DNA from: Eggerthellaceae bacterium
GTDB taxonomy: Bacteria; Actinomycetota; Coriobacteriia; Coriobacteriales; Eggerthellaceae
DNA length: 64,000 nt
Assembly: GCA_022791455.1 (NCBI GenBank)
Contig: JAAVZC010000010.1
Span: 1-64,000 of the forward strand
Direction of reading: 5' to 3'
In this document: positions 25,546 to 32,391 of the stretch, piece by piece
How positions within the stretch are numbered: position 1 is the first letter of the stretch
Layout of the letters: every line of letters starts with the position of its first letter
Translations under genes and position numbers: made by a program
Notes under the pieces: generated by a model
Seen by the model: only the letters and a program-made list of their open reading frames with translations
Told to the model about the DNA's origin: nothing
Databases searched by the model: none

Positions 25546-26301
25546 ATGAAGCTCACTAAGCAGGAATGGCAGGATCTGAACAACCGTCTGGTAATGGCGC
25601 TGCGCCCCCTCACCAACCCGGTGGCCATCAAGATGATCGACTCGCCCGAGGGCTTCGAGGAGTACGGCGACCTGAAGATGGCCACCAACCCCTCCACGGG
25701 CTGCCAGATCATCGGCATCGCCGCCCACTTCCATATGACTATCGGCATCAAGCCGGAGAAATTCCTCACCACCTACTGCGGCGCCAACTGCGGCTGCTGC
25801 GAGCGCGATGAGGAGTGGCACGACGGCGTGCTGCTGGCCAACCCGCCCTACCCCTGGCACGGCAACCAGGACGCCTCCCGTGCCCATATGGAAAGCTATC
25901 TGGACACGCTGCCCGAGAAGCCCTATGCCGGCATGGTGGCCTCGCCGCTCGACGACAACGACATCGCCGAGCCCGACTGCATCTCGGTGCAGATTCAGGC
26001 TTCTGGGGCCTTCCATCTGCTGGCCGGCCTGATCGAGGCCGACTTCCAGTACCTGGAGTTCCCCTTCCGCGGCGAGTCCCAGTGCGTCGACACCTGGATG
26101 CGCACCATCAAGACCGGCAAGCCCGGCCTGTCCTTGGGTTGCCGCGGTGACCGCGCCCTGGGCAACCTACAGTCCGGCGAGGTGCGCGTGACGCTCACCT
26201 GCGAGCAGTTCGTGAAGGCCATCGAGGGCGTTGAGAATCTCATCAACCGCGGAGTGGACTACCCGTACTTCGCTCCCATCATGCTGCCCGACAACGTGTA
26301 G
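25546..26301 (+). CDS. DUF169-family protein of the OYE/SDR cassette
   Basis: 251 residues, soluble. The N-terminal NPVAIKMI..PEGFEEYG and internal ACTGCQ-like NPSTGCQIIGIA with a CGANCGCCE cysteine group, and the late CLSLGCRGDR-type GLSLGCRGDRALG, fit the DUF169 family. The Cys-rich patch (C82-C88 region) could bind a metal or cluster. DUF169 proteins are common next to OYE- and SDR-type genes in anaerobes, but have no assigned reaction. RBS GAGAGGAG is strong. It is the last gene before the inverted repeat at 26335, so it closes the TetR-controlled unit. Confidence 0.82.
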   Translation: MKLTKQEWQDLNNRLVMALRPLTNPVAIKMIDSPEGFEEYGDLKMATNPSTGCQIIGIAAHFHMTIGIKPEKFLTTYCGANCGCCERDEEWHDGVLLANPPYPWHGNQDASRAHMESYLDTLPEKPYAGMVASPLDDNDIAEPDCISVQIQASGAFHLLAGLIEADFQYLEFPFRGESQCVDTWMRTIKTGKPGLSLGCRGDRALGNLQSGEVRVTLTCEQFVKAIEGVENLINRGVDYPYFAPIMLPDNV

Positions 26302-26334
26302 GAAGGCACATTGTCCGCAGCCTGGGGTGAGGAG

Positions 26335-26380
26335 GGTGAGACAGCCAGGTGAGACAGCCAACCGTCTGACTTGTCTCATC
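26335..26380. repeat. Tandem GGTGAGACAGCCA and inverted partner of the 19.4-kb palindrome
   Basis: GGTGAGACAGCCA occurs twice in tandem (26335-26347, 26348-26360). Bases 26351-26379 are the reverse complement of 19403-19431 with one mismatch. The segment can fold as TGAGACA/TGTCTCA (26350-26378) and so may also work as a terminator. Confidence 0.8.
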
Positions 26381-26403
26381 GCCGGCAAAAGCCCTTGACA
26401 GTG

Positions 26404-26428
26404 GGGAGCCCCTTTTAGGGCTCCCTTT
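26404..26428 (+). terminator. Terminator after the DUF169 gene
   Basis: GGGAGCCC (26404-26411) / GGGCTCCC (26418-26425) followed by TTTGCTCTTT. Confidence 0.8.
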
Positions 26429-26492
26429 GCTCTTTCGGGAACGAGGACGTGACAGGTGCGGAAGCGGAAGGGCGGCGGTCGATGGGGCGCGC

Positions 26493-26498
26493 TAGGAT
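26493..26498 (+). promoter_or_regulatory. Probable -10 (TAGGAT) of SDR3
   Basis: GCTAGGATGG matches the gcTAnnATgg form of other -10 boxes here and lies 35 bases before the GTG start, after the terminator. SDR3 is therefore probably transcribed separately from the TetR-controlled genes. Confidence 0.5.
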
Positions 26499-26532
26499 GG
26501 GAGGGTCAACCAACGATGCGAAGGAGCTTCCT

Positions 26533-27330
26533 GTGCGTTTGCAAGATAAAGTTGTAGTGGTCACGGCGGCGACGCGCGGCATTGGCGCGGCCATTGTGAA
26601 GGCCTGTGCTAACGAGGGCGCTACGGTGTATATCGGCGCCCGCAATATGGAGCGCGCCGAGGCCGAGGCGGCGGAGCTTGCGGCCCAGGGCCTGAAGGTG
26701 AAGTGCGTCTACAACGACGCCTCGGTGCCCGACAGCTTCCAAGCCATGATCGACACCGTGGTGAAGAACGAGGGCCGCGTCGATGTGCTCGTGAACAACT
26801 TCGGCGGCACGAGCCCCGCCACTGACAAGGACATCACGGCCACGGGCTACGAGGACTTCATCAAGAACATCGACGTGAACATCGGCAGTGTGTTCCTGGG
26901 CTGCCAGGCGGTTATCCCCGCCATGCGTGAGGCGGGCGGCGGTTCCATCGTGAACATCAGCTCCATTGCCGGCAGCGTGCCCGACATCAGCCAAATTGCC
27001 TATGGCACGGCCAAGGCGGCCATCAACCACATGAGCAAGTCCATGGCCGTGCAGCTGGCCCGTGCTGGCATTCGCGTGAACGTGGTGGCGCCTGGCATGA
27101 CTGCCACCGACGCGGTGAACGACAACCTCACCGACGACTTCAAGAAGTTCTTCCTGCGCCACATTCCGCTGGGCCGCATGGCCGACCCGGAGCACATCGC
27201 CGCGGCGGTGGTCTACTTCGCTAGCGACGAGAGTGCCTGCACCACGGGCCAGCTGCTGGAGGTCTCCGGCGGTTTCGGCCTGGCCACCCCCATCTTCGCC
27301 GACGCCATGGATGCCGCCGTCGCGCGGTAG
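26533..27330 (+). CDS. 7alpha-hydroxysteroid-dehydrogenase-like SDR (SDR3)
   Basis: 265 residues, starting at GTG 26533 with AAGGAG six bases upstream; the upstream ATG at 26449 has no ribosome site. Features are TAATRGIG, VLVNNFGGTS, GGGSIVNISSIAGSVPDIS, catalytic S143/S144, Y157, K161, and a GGFGLATP end. From memory, clostridial 7alpha-HSDHs carry the same NNxGGT, GGGSIVNIS..VPDIS and GGFALGTP blocks, so it sits nearer to that group than the two other SDRs. Those enzymes oxidise the 7alpha-hydroxyl of bile acids. The substrate is not proven. Its 3' end is duplicated about 1 kb downstream. Confidence 0.88.
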   Translation: MRLQDKVVVVTAATRGIGAAIVKACANEGATVYIGARNMERAEAEAAELAAQGLKVKCVYNDASVPDSFQAMIDTVVKNEGRVDVLVNNFGGTSPATDKDITATGYEDFIKNIDVNIGSVFLGCQAVIPAMREAGGGSIVNISSIAGSVPDISQIAYGTAKAAINHMSKSMAVQLARAGIRVNVVAPGMTATDAVNDNLTDDFKKFFLRHIPLGRMADPEHIAAAVVYFASDESACTTGQLLEVSGGFGLATPIFADAMDAAVAR

Positions 27331-27331
27331 G
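27288..27331 (+). repeat. Left copy of 44-bp direct repeat (SDR3 3' end)
   Basis: The last 43 bases of SDR3 plus one are identical to 28281-28324. Identity continues a few bases to the left with a 1-bp indel. The right copy is not part of a gene. Confidence 0.9.
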
Positions 27332-27377
27332 GCCTCTTGTGGCAAGGAAAACAAGCTCGGTAACATCCGATGTGACG

Positions 27378-27407
27378 AGAAGGAGCCCCCAAGGGGCTCC
27401 TTCTTTT
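27378..27407 (+). terminator. SDR3 terminator
   Basis: AGAAGGAGCCCC (27378-27389) / GGGGCTCCTTCT (27393-27404) followed by TTTT. A close relative of it ends the small gene at 28412. Confidence 0.9.
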
Positions 27408-27436
27408 TGTTGTCTCGAGGCGCTAGACGGGGAGCG

Positions 27437-27709
27437 CTACACGAACTGAACGACCAGCTTCTTTCCCATGCCGTCGGCAAGTTGCTGCAGAGTCTTTAGG
27501 GTGGGGCTTGATTTGCCGGTTTGCAGACGACTGAGAGCGCTCTGCTTCATTCCGCAGCGTTCGGCGAGCTCGCTTTGGGTAATGCCAAGCTCGTCTTGGG
27601 CGTCGAGAATGGCCTTAATGACGGCGTACTCCGGCTCGAGGCGCTCCCATTCCTCGGCGAACGCGGGGTCTTTCATCTGCTCGTTCAGATACTCTTTGAA
27701 GCTAAGCAT
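27437..27709 (-). CDS. HigA-like XRE antitoxin
   Basis: 90 residues: an N-terminal helical part (FKEYLNEQMKDPAFAEEWERLEP split by family into the toxin-binding region) and an XRE helix-turn-helix ITQSELAERCGMKQSALSRLQTG. It overlaps the upstream toxin gene by 8 bases, toxin first, as in higBA order. The product should neutralise the toxin and repress the shared promoter at the palindrome 28074-28093. Confidence 0.88.
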   Translation of the reverse strand: MLSFKEYLNEQMKDPAFAEEWERLEPEYAVIKAILDAQDELGITQSELAERCGMKQSALSRLQTGKSSPTLKTLQQLADGMGKKLVVQFV

Positions 27710-28058
27710 GATTGCGCCTTCTCTCCCAATCGTTCTTGTAGCGAATCGCCCGGTTTAGCTCTCGCGAAGGTGTCTTCTGCGTCTTTTTCAGGAAACCGTT
27801 CGTAAGCACGATCAAGCCGTCCTGGTAGAAGAAGTAGAACACCCGAGCTTGTTCTCCCGAGGTAGGGATTCTCAGTTCGAAGATTCCGTTTCTCAGGTGC
27901 TTCGAGGCCGGTGGCCGCAGTTCGGCGCCCTTCTCGCTCAGCACCTCAAGATCGCGGAGGCATTTCGCTCGTTGATGCGCAGGGAGCGAATCGAGAAAAT
28001 CACGCACAGGGATGCGTCCGTTTTCCTTTTCGTAGAAGACTATTTCGTAGTGGCTCAT
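27702..28058 (-). CDS. HigB/RelE-like toxin
   Basis: 118 residues of the RelE/HigB (phage-derived Gp49-like) fold: EIVFYEKENGRIPVRDFLDSLP, KHLRNGIFELRI and ARVFYFFYQDGLIVLTNGFLKKTQKTP, the last containing the conserved FxKKtqktP end. Such toxins cut mRNA on the ribosome. ATG 28058 follows GAGGAGG; the 8-residue extension is unnecessary. Catalytic residues differ among families and were not assigned. The pair is flanked by direct repeats of the neighbouring SDR3 3' end, a sign of recent insertion. Confidence 0.88.
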   Translation of the reverse strand: MSHYEIVFYEKENGRIPVRDFLDSLPAHQRAKCLRDLEVLSEKGAELRPPASKHLRNGIFELRIPTSGEQARVFYFFYQDGLIVLTNGFLKKTQKTPSRELNRAIRYKNDWERRRNHA

Positions 28059-28073
28059 ACTGTCCTCCTCATA

Positions 28074-28098
28074 ATATAACAAAATAGTTATATGTCAA
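28074..28098 (-). promoter_or_regulatory. Promoter/operator of the HigBA-like pair
   Basis: On the minus strand TTGACA (28098-28093) is followed by 16 bases and TATTAT. The spacer holds a perfect dyad ATATAAC-N6-GTTATAT (28074-28093), a natural site for antitoxin autoregulation. Confidence 0.75.
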
Positions 28099-28366
28099 GC
28101 CATCTTAAGAATGGCTGGGAGGATCTTGCAGGTTAAGTCGCCCGATGCGCGTCTGCTAATTTCGACCGATGGGCTGTGACAGAAATAAAGCTGCCCCTGC
28201 ACTGGCTCTTGCTAGCATTATACCATACAAATGTACGTTATATTAAGAGAAAGAGCATTCGTTATCGGACTTGACAGCCACCCCATCTTCGCCGACGCCA
28301 TGGATGCCGCCGTCGCGCGGTAGGCCACAACCCATCGGCCTCGCCGGAGGCGTTGCGGCATCGTGC
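28099..28366. other. Noncoding gap between the HigBA pair and the small basic ORF
   Basis: Contains AT-rich islands (about 28215-28250) and the right copy of the SDR3 repeat; no supported gene was found. Confidence 0.5.
28281..28324 (+). pseudogene. Right copy of 44-bp direct repeat: SDR3 3' remnant
   Basis: Identical to 27288-27331, including the SDR3 stop codon, but with no coding sequence in front. The 949 bases between the copies hold the SDR3 terminator and the HigBA-like pair. Confidence 0.85.
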
Positions 28367-28372
28367 TAGAAT
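28367..28372 (+). promoter_or_regulatory. Probable -10 (TAGAAT) of the small basic ORF
   Basis: GCTAGAATGG matches the local -10 style and lies 40 bases before ATG 28412. Confidence 0.5.
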
Positions 28373-28411
28373 GGCGGCATTGTCGTCGAGCCTTGGAGGA
28401 GGTGAGAGGGA

Positions 28412-28672
28412 ATGTCGAAGAAGCGCAAGCGGTCGGTGCCGGTGAGTGCGAAGGCGGCCCGGGCGAGCCACGCCTCGCGCAACGTGGTGTGGCGCCAGTC
28501 AGCAGCAGAAGCGACGCTGGCGGCCAAGCCCCGCTACAACGGTTACGCCTGCGGCCACGGAGCCCACGGCCCCGCCAAGTACAGCCGCACGAAAACCAAG
28601 CAAGCCTGGCAACGCCAGATGCGACAAGAAGGAGCCTCTCGGGGCTCCTTCTTTTTTGCGCACGACGAATGA
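28412..28672 (+). CDS. Small basic hypothetical protein
   Basis: An 86-codon frame with a near-perfect ribosome site (GGAGGAGGTGAG) and its own probable promoter. The product is rich in Lys, Arg, Ala and Ser (MSKKRKRSVPV start) and would be strongly basic. The last 14 codons run through the intrinsic terminator hairpin, giving EGASRGSFFF, so either the natural stop has been lost or translation overlaps termination. No family recognised. The strong start signals favour a real gene; the 3' end argues for truncation. Confidence 0.5.
   Translation: MSKKRKRSVPVSAKAARASHASRNVVWRQSAAEATLAAKPRYNGYACGHGAHGPAKYSRTKTKQAWQRQMRQEGASRGSFFFAHDE
28626..28657 (+). terminator. Terminator related to the SDR3 terminator
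   Basis: AAGAAGGAGCC / GGCTCCTTCTT and six T. The preceding GATGCGACAAGAAGGAGCC resembles GATGTGACGAGAAGGAGCC before the SDR3 terminator, as if both derive from one copy. Confidence 0.85.
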
Positions 28673-28705
28673 GTGGGTTGCGCACGCTCTACGAGTCTCC
28701 TAAAC

Positions 28706-28721
28706 TATCACCAAAGTGATA
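28706..28721 (+). promoter_or_regulatory. Candidate operator of the DUF3990/XRE pair
   Basis: TATCAC-CAAA-GTGATA, a perfect 6-bp dyad 26 bases before the start of the DUF3990 gene; a likely site for the downstream XRE protein. Confidence 0.55.
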
Positions 28722-28746
28722 CTTTTGGAAAGAAGGGAGAGGCAGC

Positions 28747-29433
28747 ATGTACGAAGCAGCAGCGTTTTTCGGGCATGAGACGCTTACACTTTTCCATGGG
28801 TCTTCGCAGGTTGTTTCCCGGCCTCAGTTTGGTGCGGGATCGCCCTTTAACGACTACGGCCAGGGCTTCTACTGCACCGAATCGCAGCAGCTGGCCAGCG
28901 AATGGGCTTGCCCCACGTTGGAGGATGGCTGCGTGAACGAATACGCGCTCGATCTCAGCGGCCTGAGCCTGCTCGATTTGGCAGCGCCGGAGTACTCGGC
29001 GCTTAACTGGCTCGCGGTTCTTCTTGCTCATCGCACCTTTGAAGTGGGGCCGGCTGCCAGCGCGGTGGCGCGCGACTTCATTCTCCAGCACTATGGGGTC
29101 AGCTTAGCTGACGCTGACTTGGTGCATGGCTACCGCGCCGACGATTCGTACTTTTCATTTGCGCGCGACTTTCTGTCGAACCAAATCAGCCTTGAGGATT
29201 TGGAGCGCGCCTTGTTCTTGGGTGGTTTGGGATACCAGGTGGTTCTCAAAACGCCCCGCGCCTTCGAGGCCCTGTCTTTCGTTGGCTGCGCGACGGTCGA
29301 AGGCGAGTGGTGGAATCCTTTGCGCATGGCGCGTGATACCCAGGCGCGCGAGCGCTATCATGCCGTGGTTGCGCAGTCTGCCGAACAAGGATTTCAGGGC
29401 ACCTATGTTGTTGATCTTATGAGGAGGGCGTAA
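28747..29433 (+). CDS. DUF3990-type putative ADP-ribosyltransferase toxin
   Basis: 228 residues. TLFHGSS..V near the N terminus, then DYGQGFYCTES and a late acidic region, resembling the H-Y-E order of ADP-ribosyltransferase folds and the DUF3990 family. A tyrosine/serine-rich segment (YRADDSYFSFARDF) matches the second half of DUF3990. AAGGGAGAGGCAGC precedes the ATG. The stop overlaps the start of an XRE-domain gene (TAATG), the usual toxin-antitoxin arrangement. Activity and target are inferred. Confidence 0.8.
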   Translation: MYEAAAFFGHETLTLFHGSSQVVSRPQFGAGSPFNDYGQGFYCTESQQLASEWACPTLEDGCVNEYALDLSGLSLLDLAAPEYSALNWLAVLLAHRTFEVGPAASAVARDFILQHYGVSLADADLVHGYRADDSYFSFARDFLSNQISLEDLERALFLGGLGYQVVLKTPRAFEALSFVGCATVEGEWWNPLRMARDTQARERYHAVVAQSAEQGFQGTYVVDLMRRA

Positions 29434-30086
29434 TGGGACGGATGGCGTACGAGGTCGTCAACTTCGACTTCGAGTATCTCGATGATGCCCGCGAAACGCT
29501 GGGGGCACTGTTCGATATCGGCGTGAACGAGTGGAAGGTGTCCGGCGAGGATTTGACCCAAGCCTTTCTGGCATCGGGCGTAGCCGAGCAGTTCGAGCGG
29601 CACAATCCGGTATATGTATCGGGCAAGTCGGCTCTCGACCTGCTGCGTTTGCTCGCTCCGTACCTCGCCATCGAGAAACCCGTGCCTGCCCAAGCGCAGG
29701 TGGTGCCTCGGGAAGACTACTGGCTCGGTTGGATTTTGGCCTACTACCAAATGGAAACCGGGCGTCCCTACCGTCAGGTGTTCGACACGGTGCCCTACGA
29801 CGAGCTGGTGGCCATGTTCTATCCACTTCACGAGGCCCCCGAGCAGAAGTTCGTCGAAGTGCTTACTCGCCGCTTAGAGAATGCCTCGCTGCCCACGCGC
29901 TTGCGACGCCAAAGAAAGCTCTGCGGTCTTTCCCAAAAGCAGTTGGCGAAGGCTTCCGGGGTCACGCTGCGCTCTATCCAAATGTACGAGCAGCGGCAGA
30001 AGAACATTAATCGCGCCTCTGCAGAAACGCTCTACCGGCTTGCCTTCGCCTTGCACTGCTCGATGGAAAACCTCATGGAGCGCTAG
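29433..30086 (+). CDS. XRE-domain partner (putative antitoxin) of the DUF3990 protein
   Basis: 217 residues: an unrecognised N-terminal domain of about 145 residues rich in aromatic and acidic positions, then an XRE helix-turn-helix (RLRRQRKLCGLSQKQLAKASGVTLRSIQMYEQ). The first ATG shares its A with the last base of the upstream stop; AGGAGGG precedes it. The size is large for a simple antitoxin, so the N-terminal part probably binds and blocks the toxin. The C-terminal domain likely represses the operon at 28706. Confidence 0.8.
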   Translation: MGRMAYEVVNFDFEYLDDARETLGALFDIGVNEWKVSGEDLTQAFLASGVAEQFERHNPVYVSGKSALDLLRLLAPYLAIEKPVPAQAQVVPREDYWLGWILAYYQMETGRPYRQVFDTVPYDELVAMFYPLHEAPEQKFVEVLTRRLENASLPTRLRRQRKLCGLSQKQLAKASGVTLRSIQMYEQRQKNINRASAETLYRLAFALHCSMENLMER

Positions 30087-30183
30087 GGAAGGGCCACGGT
30101 GCGGGCCGTCCCGCTTTTAGGGGCTCTCTTCCGACCGCTGCCGAAAATACCTGGCCGCTCTGGTTATTCCCGATAATCGCCCT

Positions 30184-30189
30184 TATAAT
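30184..30189 (+). promoter_or_regulatory. Perfect -10 (TATAAT) of the IMP dehydrogenase gene
   Basis: CCTTATAATGATGC, 48 bases before the GTG start; the -35 (TGGTTA) is weak. Confidence 0.65.
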
Positions 30190-30236
30190 GATGCAATTAT
30201 CGACTTTTCAGTCCGAGGAAAAGAAGGAGCGCAGCT

Positions 30237-31754
30237 GTGGCCTACTATTTCGATGAACCGTCCCGCACATTCAACGAGTACCTGCTAGTTCCGGGCCACA
30301 CGCCGGCCGATTGCATTCCGGCGCGCGTCAGCCTGAAGACGCCGCTCGTGAAGTACAAGAAGGGGCAGGAGGAATGCCCGCTCACGTTGTCGGTGCCCAT
30401 GGTGTCCGCCATTATGGCCGCCGTATCCGACGACAAGATGGCCGTGGCCCTGGCCACCGAGGGCGGCCTTTCGTTCATCTACGGCAACCAGTCCATTGAG
30501 GACGAGGCTGCCATGGTGGCCCGCGTGAAGGACTACAAGGCCGGCTTCGTTACTTCTGATGCCAACCTTTCCCCCGATATGACCCTGGCCCAGGTGGTGC
30601 ACTTGAAGGACCAGTACGGTCACTCCACCATGCCCGTCACGGCCGACGGCACCGCCCACGGCAAGCTGCTGGGCATTGTCACCGAGCGCGACTACCGTCT
30701 GTCCCGCATGGAGCTCACCGAGAAGGTGGCCGACTTCATGACCCCGCGCGAGAAGCTGGTGGTGGCCCCCGACGGCACCACGCTGAAGGAAGCCAACGAC
30801 ATTATTTGGGATCACAAGCTGAATTCCCTGCCCATCGTTGATGAGAACGACTGCCTGGTAGCTCTGGTATTCCGCAAGGACTACGACTCCCACAAGTCCA
30901 ACCCCGATGAGATGCTCGACTCCCACAAGCGCTACATGGTGGGCGCCGGCATCAACTCCCGCGACTACGCCGAGCGCGTGCCGGCTCTGGTAGAGGCCGG
31001 CGCCGACGTGCTGTGCATCGACAGCTCCGAGGGCTATTCCGACTGGCAGAAGATGACCATCGAGTGGGTGCGCGAGCACTACGGCGACGAGGTGAAGATC
31101 GGTGCGGGTAACGTGGTGGACGCCGAGGGCTTCCGCTTCCTGGCCGACGCCGGCGCCGACTTCGTGAAGATCGGCATTGGCGGCGGTTCCATCTGCATCA
31201 CCCGCGAGACCAAGGGCATCGGCCGCGGCCAGGCCACGGCCACCATCGAGGTGGCGAAGGCCCGCGACGAGTACTTCCGCGAAACCGGCATCTACGTGCC
31301 CATCTGCTCCGATGGCGGCATCGTGTACGACCACCACATCTCCCTGGCGCTGGCCATGGGCGCCGACTTCGTGATGCTGGGCCGCTACTTCGCCCGCTTC
31401 GACGAGAGCCCGTCGGCGAAGGTGATGGTGAACGGCACCTATATGAAAGAGTACTGGGGCGAGGGCTCGGCGCGTGCCCGCAACTGGGGTCGCTACGATT
31501 TGGGTGGCAACAAGAAGAGCCTGTCGTTCGAGGAGGGCGTGGACTCCTATGTGCCCTACGCCGGCAGCCTGAAGGACAACATGGCCGTGACGCTGCTGAA
31601 GCTGAAGAGCACCATGTGCAACTGCGGCGCCCTGACCATTCCGGATTTCCAGGACAAGGCGAAGCTGACGCTGGTGTCCGCCACCTCCATCGTGGAAGGC
31701 GGCGCCCACGACGTGCTGCTGAAGGACAAAGCCCCCTACGCCTCCAACCACTAA
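30237..31754 (+). CDS. guaB: IMP dehydrogenase of the protozoan (Tritrichomonas-like) type
   Basis: 505 residues from a GTG start with AAGGAG upstream. The barrel is split by two CBS domains (about residues 105-220). The catalytic loop is [20 protein letters not shown] with Cys320; the flap region has EGSARARNW and a Arg/Tyr pair, and the C terminus has [14 protein letters not shown]. From memory, Tritrichomonas foetus IMPDH (503 residues, catalytic Cys319) has nearly the same blocks, whereas ordinary bacterial GuaB has GIGPGSICTTR. It oxidises IMP to XMP with NAD+, the committed step to GTP. Standing alone with its own promoter and terminator. Confidence 0.93.
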   Translation: MAYYFDEPSRTFNEYLLVPGHTPADCIPARVSLKTPLVKYKKGQEECPLTLSVPMVSAIMAAVSDDKMAVALATEGGLSFIYGNQSIEDEAAMVARVKDYKAGFVTSDANLSPDMTLAQVVHLKDQYGHSTMPVTADGTAHGKLLGIVTERDYRLSRMELTEKVADFMTPREKLVVAPDGTTLKEANDIIWDHKLNSLPIVDENDCLVALVFRKDYDSHKSNPDEMLDSHKRYMVGAGINSRDYAERVPALVEAGADVLCIDSSEGYSDWQKMTIEWVREHYGDEVKIGAGNVVDAEGFRFLADAGADFVKIGIGGGSICITRETKGIGRGQATATIEVAKARDEYFRETGIYVPICSDGGIVYDHHISLALAMGADFVMLGRYFARFDESPSAKVMVNGTYMKEYWGEGSARARNWGRYDLGGNKKSLSFEEGVDSYVPYAGSLKDNMAVTLLKLKSTMCNCGALTIPDFQDKAKLTLVSATSIVEGGAHDVLLKDKAPYASNH

Positions 31755-31845
31755 GCGCTCCGGCTGCAACTGCGAAGGAAGCTGCAACCGCACAGCAAAC
31801 CGCACTTGCGCACGGGGCCGCAACCGCACAGGAAACTGCAACCAC

Positions 31846-31871
31846 AGAAGGCCCGCTCCGGCGGGCCTTCT
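31846..31871 (+). terminator. IMP dehydrogenase terminator
   Basis: AGAAGGCCCGC / GCGGGCCTTCT with a TCCG loop. It is preceded by degenerate repeats of the form GCAACCGCACAG (about 31764-31845). Confidence 0.85.
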
Positions 31872-32362
31872 TCATGCGCGGGCTCGTTGAAGTTGGTGTC
31901 GCTGGACAACTTTGCGGGTTTTTCAGCACACTCGCCGGCCCATTTCTTCTGATATCAGCAGTTGTGCGTCAAAACTTCTGATATCAGAAGTTTCGGTCCG
32001 CCCCGTCTTCTGAAAAACCGCCATTTCCGCCCAGCCCCTCTTCTTCATGGCAGTGGCGGTGGCAGAATCGTACGATTCTTCGCAGGGTTTTGCCTTCTCC
32101 GGGGTGCGGCCGCTTGGAATCAGGCAAAACCGCACGATTATTCGAGATCGCGCCGCCCCGAGCTCTCCCGTCTAGCCGCATCTCCTCTAAAGTTAGAGAA
32201 CTCTTGTCTACCCAAACTCTAAAGATCGCGTAGATTTGGCTACTTCTTTCAGCCCAAGCCAAGTTTGCACGATCTTTCGCAAAATCTTGCCACACGGATC
32301 CACGCGATCGCGATTGGTGGGGGGAGGCAGCTTTTCGACCGGGGGCCGCGGCGTTCGACCAA
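31872..32362. other. Palindrome-rich noncoding gap
   Basis: No ORF with coding character. Contains the perfect palindrome AACTTCTGATATCAGAAGTT (31973-31992) with a near copy TTCTGATATCAGCAG about 27 bases before it; AATCGTACGATT (about 32067); inverted GGTTTTGCCT / AGGCAAAACC (about 32085-32130); and two CTCTAAAG units. The function is unknown. Confidence 0.6.
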
Positions 32363-32388
32363 GGGGCCGCATCGCGCGGCCCCTTTTT
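32363..32388 (+). terminator. Terminator pointing rightward before the LysR stop
   Basis: GGGGCCGC / GCGGCCCC with an ATCGC loop and TTTTT on the plus strand. The gene beside it is on the minus strand, so either it is bidirectional or it ends an unannotated plus-strand transcript from the gap. Confidence 0.7.
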
Positions 32389-32391
32389 GCG

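Noticed and set aside
20296-27330. Identification as the bai 7alpha-dehydroxylation operon or the equol operon
   Set aside because: No BaiB, BaiE, BaiF or dihydrodaidzein racemase/tetrahydrodaidzein reductase-like genes; only general architecture is shared.
27437-30086. Prophage or integrative element with integrase
   Set aside because: Two toxin-antitoxin-like pairs only; no integrase, transposase or structural gene seen.
31764-31845. Coding repeat protein in the GCAACCGCACAG stretch
   Set aside because: No start signals; short degenerate repeats directly before the IMPDH terminator.
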